Of a DNA stretch of 64,000 nucleotides, positions 57,863-64,000 are shown piece by piece (the first letter of the stretch is position 1; every line of letters starts with the position of its first letter). Both the position numbers and the translations under genes were made by a program. The DNA comes from Botryosphaeria dothidea (taxonomy: Eukaryota; Ascomycota; Dothideomycetes; Botryosphaeriales; Botryosphaeriaceae), in the NCBI GenBank assembly GCA_011503125.2, contig WWBZ02000062.1:1240001-1304000 (forward strand), written 5' to 3'. The notes beneath the pieces are model-generated. The model saw only the letters and a list, made by a program, of their open reading frames with translations, was not told the origin of the DNA and made no database searches.

Positions 57863-60800
57863 TTTTACTAGACTCTCTCTAGTAGGCCTAAAGCTCTCGC
57901 CGAAGCCCTAGACTATAATCCCTAAAATAGTTAATAGAACTATACCTCCTAATCCTTGGGATACGCTCTTCTAAGTCCTTAATTAAGTCCCTACTCCTAT
58001 TAACGCTCGTCCTACCTTCCCTAAAGATATCCCGGTTTCTCTACGCGTTACCCTTAGCTAGGTATACGCTAGAGGAAGATAATCTTGCCTAAGATCCGAT
58101 ATCGATTTACTAGCTATTCCTAAGAATACTACGAACGCCTAAGTTACTTATATCTTTTACTACTACGGTTTTAGCTAAGATAAAGCCTTCGCCCGACTCT
58201 AACTACTAGCCCCGAACCTCCCTACTAATACGCCGGCTACTACGTCTACGGTATCTTCTTTAAAAACCCTACGTCTCCGCATCCCTAAGATATCGGATCT
58301 AGAACCCTTTAAAGGAGAACGCACTCGATTCTAGAACTTCGCTACGCAACTTTAACTTAAATTTACCTCGGACCTATCTACTTTTATAACGGATATAGCT
58401 AAGATTACCTACGCTAGGTTATATCTTCGCGATACGGCTTATACTTAGTTTGCTCTTTACGTCTCTACTTCGAACGGTTCCGTAGACTTTAATAATTATA
58501 AGGTCTTCTACTAAGCTCTTAAGGCCGTATTTAATAATCCTAATACTTACGCAACGGCTAAACGATCCCTTCTCGCGCTTAAATAAGATAAGTCCTACTC
58601 GGCTTACTACTTACGGTTTCTCTCGCTTATTACGACTCTTAGTTAGAAGAAAAACGTAGTAAAGATTTACTACTTCCGCCTTAGCCTTAAGGAGAACCTT
58701 AAGAATCTTCTTATTAGACGTTCTATACTACTAGAATTCGAAAAGTTCGCTAAAACCTATATTGCGTTAGATAACTAACTCTATACTCGAATAATTAAGA
58801 AAAAGACACCCGTAACTCGTACCTCTACCTCGACTCCTCTCTCTATACTAGCTACCCCTCGATCCTCGTCTCCCGCGCTAATCTCGATCCCCTAAAGTAA
58901 ATCTATAGAACTAGATATCTCTACTCGAAAAGCGTACCGAAGAGCTAATAATCTCTACGCTTACTATAGTAATCCGAACTACTAGGTACGTAAGTGCCCT
59001 AAGGTAAAGGGTCTAAAGAGTTTAAAGGGTCTAAACCTTAATTCGACTATAACTATACTCTCTCCGCCTACCTCGCTATTAGTAATAAGTTTACTTATCT
59101 CTAAAACCTCGACTCCTATAACTTCTCCTACGGCTTTAGTCCTCTACGTATTAAAAAACGTAGAAGGCTAGATAGTACCCGGCACCTGCCTAGCCCCCCG
59201 CTACTTTCTACTTTAAATTAATTCTCTATTCTTACTTCTTTATCTTCGAACCTCGGAATACTCTTATTTTTACCCCCCGAACCTCGTATCTCGAAACTAC
59301 GCGCTATTAATCTCGGAAAACGCCTACTCCTTATTCTTAAGTTAGTAGTTAATAATATAATCGAAACCTCGTCTATACTAGACTCTAGTGCTTCGTCCTT
59401 ATTTATAGATAATACTTTTATTAAGGAATACTCGCTCCCTACTCGTTAAAAAATATAATCTAAATTTCTCGAGCTAGCTAATAGATCTATAGCTAAGTAG
59501 ATTACTTATAAAGCCGATCTTTAACTCGATATTAATTAATACTAAGAACTTCTTACCTTTTAGGTAACTAAGCTTAGTTAATATTCTATTATTCTTAGAA
59601 AACCTTAGCTAGAAAGATACGATCTATAGATTCTCTAGTTAAGGAATACTATTACCTTCGCTTCTCCTTTCTACTAAGTAAATTACTTACCTACTCGATA
59701 ACCTACGATTACGCCTTCTAATCCGCCTTCGATCTCTTACGCTACGGTATCCTACGCCGCTCTTACCCGCTATATCTAACGAGATAAGACTAGGATCTAT
59801 GCCGTATTAATTAAGGAAATCTAAGAATACCTTAAAAGCCTTAAAAAAACGGAATAACAAACCCCGGAATAAGAACTCGAAACCCTCCGCTCACGAATCC
59901 CGGCTCGATTTTACTATCTTCTTCCTTTCTTTACTAAGAAAGAGGCCGATAAGCTTCCCCTATATCGATATATTAATTATAAAATTTCGCTAGAAGAGGG
60001 CAAGAAACCCCTATTCGGTCCTCTCTACTTAATGTCCGATTTAAAGCTTAAGGCTCTACGCGAATATCTTAATAAGAACCTTAAGAAAGGTTTTATTCGG
60101 CCCTTATTCTTATCCTCTACGTCCCCTATTCTCTTTATTAAGAAACTAGGTAGCGGCCTTCGTTTTTATGTAGATTATCGCGAACTAAACGGTATTACGA
60201 AAAAGAACCGTTATCTACTCCCCTTAATTAACGAGACTCTTCGTTAACTTTAAGGCTCTCGTATTTTTACTCGACTCGACCTTCGCGGTGCTTATAACCT
60301 TATCCGGATTAAGGAAGGCTCCGAATATTTAACCGCCTTTAGGACTCGCTATAGCCTATACGAGTATCTTATTATATCCTTTAGCCTTACGAATACGCCT
60401 ACTACCTACTAATAATTCGTTAACGATATACTACGTAAATATCTCGACCGCTAGTACGTCGTCTACTTAGATAATATCCTTATCTACTCGGAAATAGAAG
60501 AGGAGCACTACGAATACGTCTAATTAGTTCTCGAAAAACTTCGTAAAGTAGGCCTATACGTAAAAGGCGAAAAATACGACTTCTATACGACTTCGACTAC
60601 GTTTCTTAGCTTCGTTATCTTCCTAGACGGTATCTCTATAGACCCGGCTAAGGTAGCCGCCGTAAGAGACTAGAAGGCTCCTCGCTTAGTTAAAGATCTT
60701 TAATCGTTCCTTAGCTTTATAAACTTTTACCGAAGATTTATTAAAGGATACTCTCGAAAAGCTAGAGCTCTCTTTAGGCTCCTAGCTAAGAATATTCGTT

Positions 60801-62895
60801 TTACTTAGGAAAAAGAATAGGATAAGGCATTTACTTATCTTAAGGAAGCCTTCTACTCTTACCTAATCCTCCGATACTTCGACCCCTAACTCGAAACTAT
60901 TCTTAAAACCGACTTATCCGACTTTATTATCTCCGTAATTTTATTCTAATAGGTAACCTACGATAATAGTAGAAGAATCCTATATTCTATCGCCTACTAC
61001 TCTCGGAAAATAACCTCCGTAGAGTAGAACTACGGTATTAGGAATAAGGAACTCTTAGCTATCGTAGAAGCCCTAAAGAAATACTATTCTCTCGTTATTA
61101 ACCTCTCCTCGCTACTCCTCGTTCTTATAAATTACTCGAATTTAACTAGCTTTGCCTCTAAGCAAATCTTAAACCGTCGGTAAGTACGCTAGGCAATTAA
61201 ACTCTTAGAACTCGACTTTAAGATCGTCTACCGCCCAGGAACTAAGAATTAACGCGCGGATGCGTTAATAAGACGGTTAGGAGACCTCCCTGCTCGAGAG
61301 GGGCGCCTACCCCCTACTACGATCCTTACCTCTAAAAAATTCGAAATTTCGACCCTTATTTCTACTCGCTATTTAATCGCTAGGCTAGAACCGTCTCTAG
61401 CTAGTAAAATTCGCTTAGTACTCGATAAGGATACTCTTAGACAAGAGATCCTTACCGCACTCGATACCTACGCACTTCGACATCCTAAGATAGATTTAAG
61501 CGTATATTCTAAGAATAACGATAGTCTCTTACTAGTTAATAGACTTATCTATATTCCTAAAGATCTAAGCCTCCGCTAAAGAATTATTAGCTCTCGATAC
61601 TCGTACCCGGCTACTAGATACCTAGGCTAAGCAGTAATATTTAAACTCGTTACTCGTAATTTCTAGTGGCTAGGTCTACGCTAGATAGTAGCTCGTTTTA
61701 TACGAAACTATAAGACCTGCTAAAGAATTAAACCCGCTCGATATACCCCCTATAGATATTTAAAACCCCTTAAAGTACTATAACGCCGCTAGCAATCCGT
61801 TTCTCTCGATTTAATTACGGGACTTCTAACGTCTAACTCGTTCGATACTATATTAGTAGTCGTAGATCGACTAACTAAAATAGCTTACTTTATTTCTTAC
61901 TAAATAACCCTCGATTCGATAGAGCTTACTAAGCTTTATCGAGACTACGTTTTTCGACTATATAGCTTACCCGACGACTTCGTATCTAACCGCGGCTCGA
62001 TTTTTACCTCTAAATTTACTAGAGCTCTTAGTAGATCCCTATCTATTAAGACTAACTTTAGTACGGCTTTCCACCCGTAAACCGACGGCTAGATAGAGCG
62101 CATTAACGCTATTCTCGAGCAATACCTTCGTGCCTACGTTTCGTACTAATAAGACGATTAGAACGACTTTCTCTCCCTTACTAAATTCGCTTATAATAAT
62201 ATAATCTCGACTACGACTAAGGTTACCCCCTTCTTTATAAACTACGGCTTCTACCCTCGTTATAAGATTCTACGGAAAGACTCGATCTTAGCCCTACTCG
62301 AACCTCTACGTCTCTTCTAAGAGAACCTCGAAAACCTCGAAAACTACCTTCGCTAAGAAATTCGATTCGTATAAGATGCCTACGTAGAATAAGCTAATAA
62401 AGACCGTATCTCGCTACCCGTCTTTAAGCCTAGTAACCTCGTTTAGCTCCTAAGACGGTATATCTCGATAATAAGACCTTCGGATAAACTCGACTTTAAA
62501 CGCCTTAGCCCCTTTCCTATACTAGAAAAGATCTCGACTTATACCTATCGCCTAGAACTACTAAGAACGATAAAAGTCTACCCCGTATTCTACGTCTCTT
62601 TACTCGAACCCGCGGCCTCTAACTCCTTACCTAATTAAGTCTAACCTCCGCCCCCGTTCGTTATCGTTAACGACGAAGAAGAGTACCGGGTAGAAGAGAT
62701 TCTAGACGTTAAAGCAACCCGGAGACAACCGAAATACCTCGTAAAATAGACTGGTTACTCGATACTAACCTGGGAACCTTACGACCTTATTAAAGACCTT
62801 AAGGCCCTTAATACGTTCTATAAACGTTATCCTTTAAAACCTCGACCCTTAGACTAAAGGCTCGTAGGAACTTATCTCTAGGGAGGAGAGCCTAC

Positions 62896-63282
62896 TATTA
62901 TAAACGTAGCTTATATAGACCCCTTACTTATTTACCTTCGTTAATTTAAAATCTAGATCTAGACTTACCTACTTATAAATTAGGAAGCTAGTATTTTAGT
63001 TCGTTCTTTATATATATAAAGCTCGCTCCTCTACTTTATAGTTAGTTCTTTAGTCTAGTAATAAGTATTCCTCGCGTATAACTTAGTACGCCTTAAATTA
63101 GACCTTGCTTACCTCCCTCGTCTCTCGTCCCTTACCCCTCGTCCCTCGCCCCTCGTCTCTCGTATCTCGTACCCTCGCCCTTTAAATTACACCCTTATAC
63201 TTTAGCATTATTTTATCTCTACTATCTTTACCGGCTTCGTTATCTCGTCTCTCCGCCCCCCCTCTAAGGTCCGTTTATTATA
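62896..63282 (+). repeat. Gypsy 3' LTR
   Basis: The second LTR copy, 387 bp, differing from the first by scattered transitions and single changes in the ccctcgt minisatellite at about 63115-63175. Confidence 0.83.
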
Positions 63283-64000
63283 CTTAGCCTACCTAGTTCC
63301 CTCTTAACCGGCTCCTTCTTTCTAATTCTCTTTCTTAGTCTAACGGTTAACTAGTTAGTTTAAGGCTATATTTTAGTTATTAGGAGTCCTTTCCGGTGCC
63401 TTTCTAGTACTACTAGGCGGGCCTAGGCGGCCTTAGTATAGTAGGCTCTACGTGCTAGGTAGGAGTTACTCTAGACTATATATCTTTAAGAGTAGTTTAC
63501 GCACTATATACTTTCCTTAGGGCAGTCCCTAGTATTATATATCTTACTATACTATCCGTACTTTTCCTTCTTTTTATAATAGTTAGTAATATATCCGTAG
63601 GCCTAGTACTTAAAATACTAGGTTACTATAAAGGCTACGTTATAGTACTACGCTATATAGATAGTAAAGTTAATAATAAGCCCCTTATTAATAATCTAGT
63701 TAGCGGTTTCGGGGTTTATAATACTAAAGATAATAGCCGAGTAAGTTTTCTCCTCTAAGAGCTTCCTCTTTAGCTAGGCTAGCTTACTAATACGTAGTTC
63801 TAGGTATAGAGATAGGTTCTACTCCTAGATAGTTTAGATAGCTTAGGGATTTATAGTATCGATTCCTTCTCGAGGGACGTTATATACTAGTACTAAGTAT
63901 AGCTATTAGTTAGGCCTAACTTCTTTTCCTAGTCCTATAGTCTATTCCTAGTTCTAGAGAAGGGCTATTCTAGTTACTTTATCCAGTATAAAGATTCTAA
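63283..64000 (-). mobile_element. LINE L5: ORF1 part of another LINE copy, running off the window
   Basis: This segment is colinear with about 47780-48500 of L3 (ORF1, minus strand), including the CCHC region at about 63580-63620. It begins directly at the Gypsy 3' LTR; the missing 3' part of the LINE is not found on the other side of the Gypsy element. It continues beyond 64000. Confidence 0.8.

Larger units (their letters stand above)
57476..63282 (+). mobile_element. Gypsy element with chromodomain (Ty3/Gypsy chromovirus), RIP-mutated
   Basis: A 5.8 kb LTR element in plus orientation with all parts in order. Gag lies at about 58270-59000 and ends in a decayed zinc knuckle at 58955-59000. 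Protease follows; the reverse transcriptase starts near 60030 (FYVDYRELN at about 60163, active site YLDNILIYS at about 60460, one Asp changed to Asn). RNase H follows, then integrase (LVVVDRLTK near 61850, FAYNN near 62190), and a C-terminal chromodomain (YRVEEILDV to LTWEPYDL, about 62683-62800). The chromodomain marks the chromovirus branch, which targets heterochromatin. Stops in Trp and Gln positions abound. The flanks do not share a target duplication (see findings). Confidence 0.85.

Noticed and set aside
60032..60247. 71-codon frame starting MSDLKLKALREYL
   Set aside because: It is a short stop-free part of the Gypsy reverse transcriptase and not a gene.

Overview
This is a nuclear window from a filamentous ascomycete (Pezizomycotina). 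The genes carry short 44-112 nt GT-AG introns and belong to typical mould families: siderophore transporter, HET-domain proteins, arylsulfotransferase, M43 metalloprotease, and a GMC oxidase-hydrolase fusion. The repeats carry the signature of RIP (repeat-induced point mutation: CpA to TpA on both strands). I cannot name the species.

The window has two compartments. Positions 1 to about 33.0 kb are ordinary gene space with balanced composition. From the left it holds: a partial unknown gene and a divergent mitoribosomal S33/Rsm27 gene; an MFSD10-like transporter divergent from a hotdog thioesterase; a 2.8 kb stretch without a convincing gene; a single-pass membrane protein; a monocarboxylate-type MFS transporter; an Old Yellow Enzyme pseudogene with three lesions; a DHA2-type MFS transporter; an arylsulfotransferase; a decayed, N-terminally truncated HET gene; a siderophore-type MFS transporter with two perfect iron-GATA sites upstream; a 1275-residue GMC oxidoreductase/alpha-beta hydrolase fusion; an intact HET gene; and a secreted M43 metalloprotease. 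Nothing here forms an obvious biosynthetic cluster. The region is rich in transporters and has accessory-genome features.

Positions about 33.0 to 64.0 kb are a repeat-only compartment. After a pogo/Fot1-type transposase relic, the sequence becomes almost free of CA and TG dinucleotides and all coding frames are full of TAG/TAA. The mosaic can still be read: SINE1, LINE L1 (with the 5'-truncated LINE L2 nested in it), SINE2, a Copia element with LTRs and a 5 bp target duplication (carrying the full-length LINE L3 and the inverted truncated LINE L4), a second Copia fragment on the minus strand, a chromodomain-bearing Ty3/Gypsy element with two LTRs, and LINE L5 running off the right edge.

The most interesting signal is a tRNA-derived SINE family whose last ~60 bp match the 3' end of the resident LINE family and which sits at the same target sequence. 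This suggests a SINE-LINE mobilisation partnership preserved in a RIP-mutated island. Gene models below are read by eye; exon borders were chosen by GT-AG sites plus reading-frame continuity.
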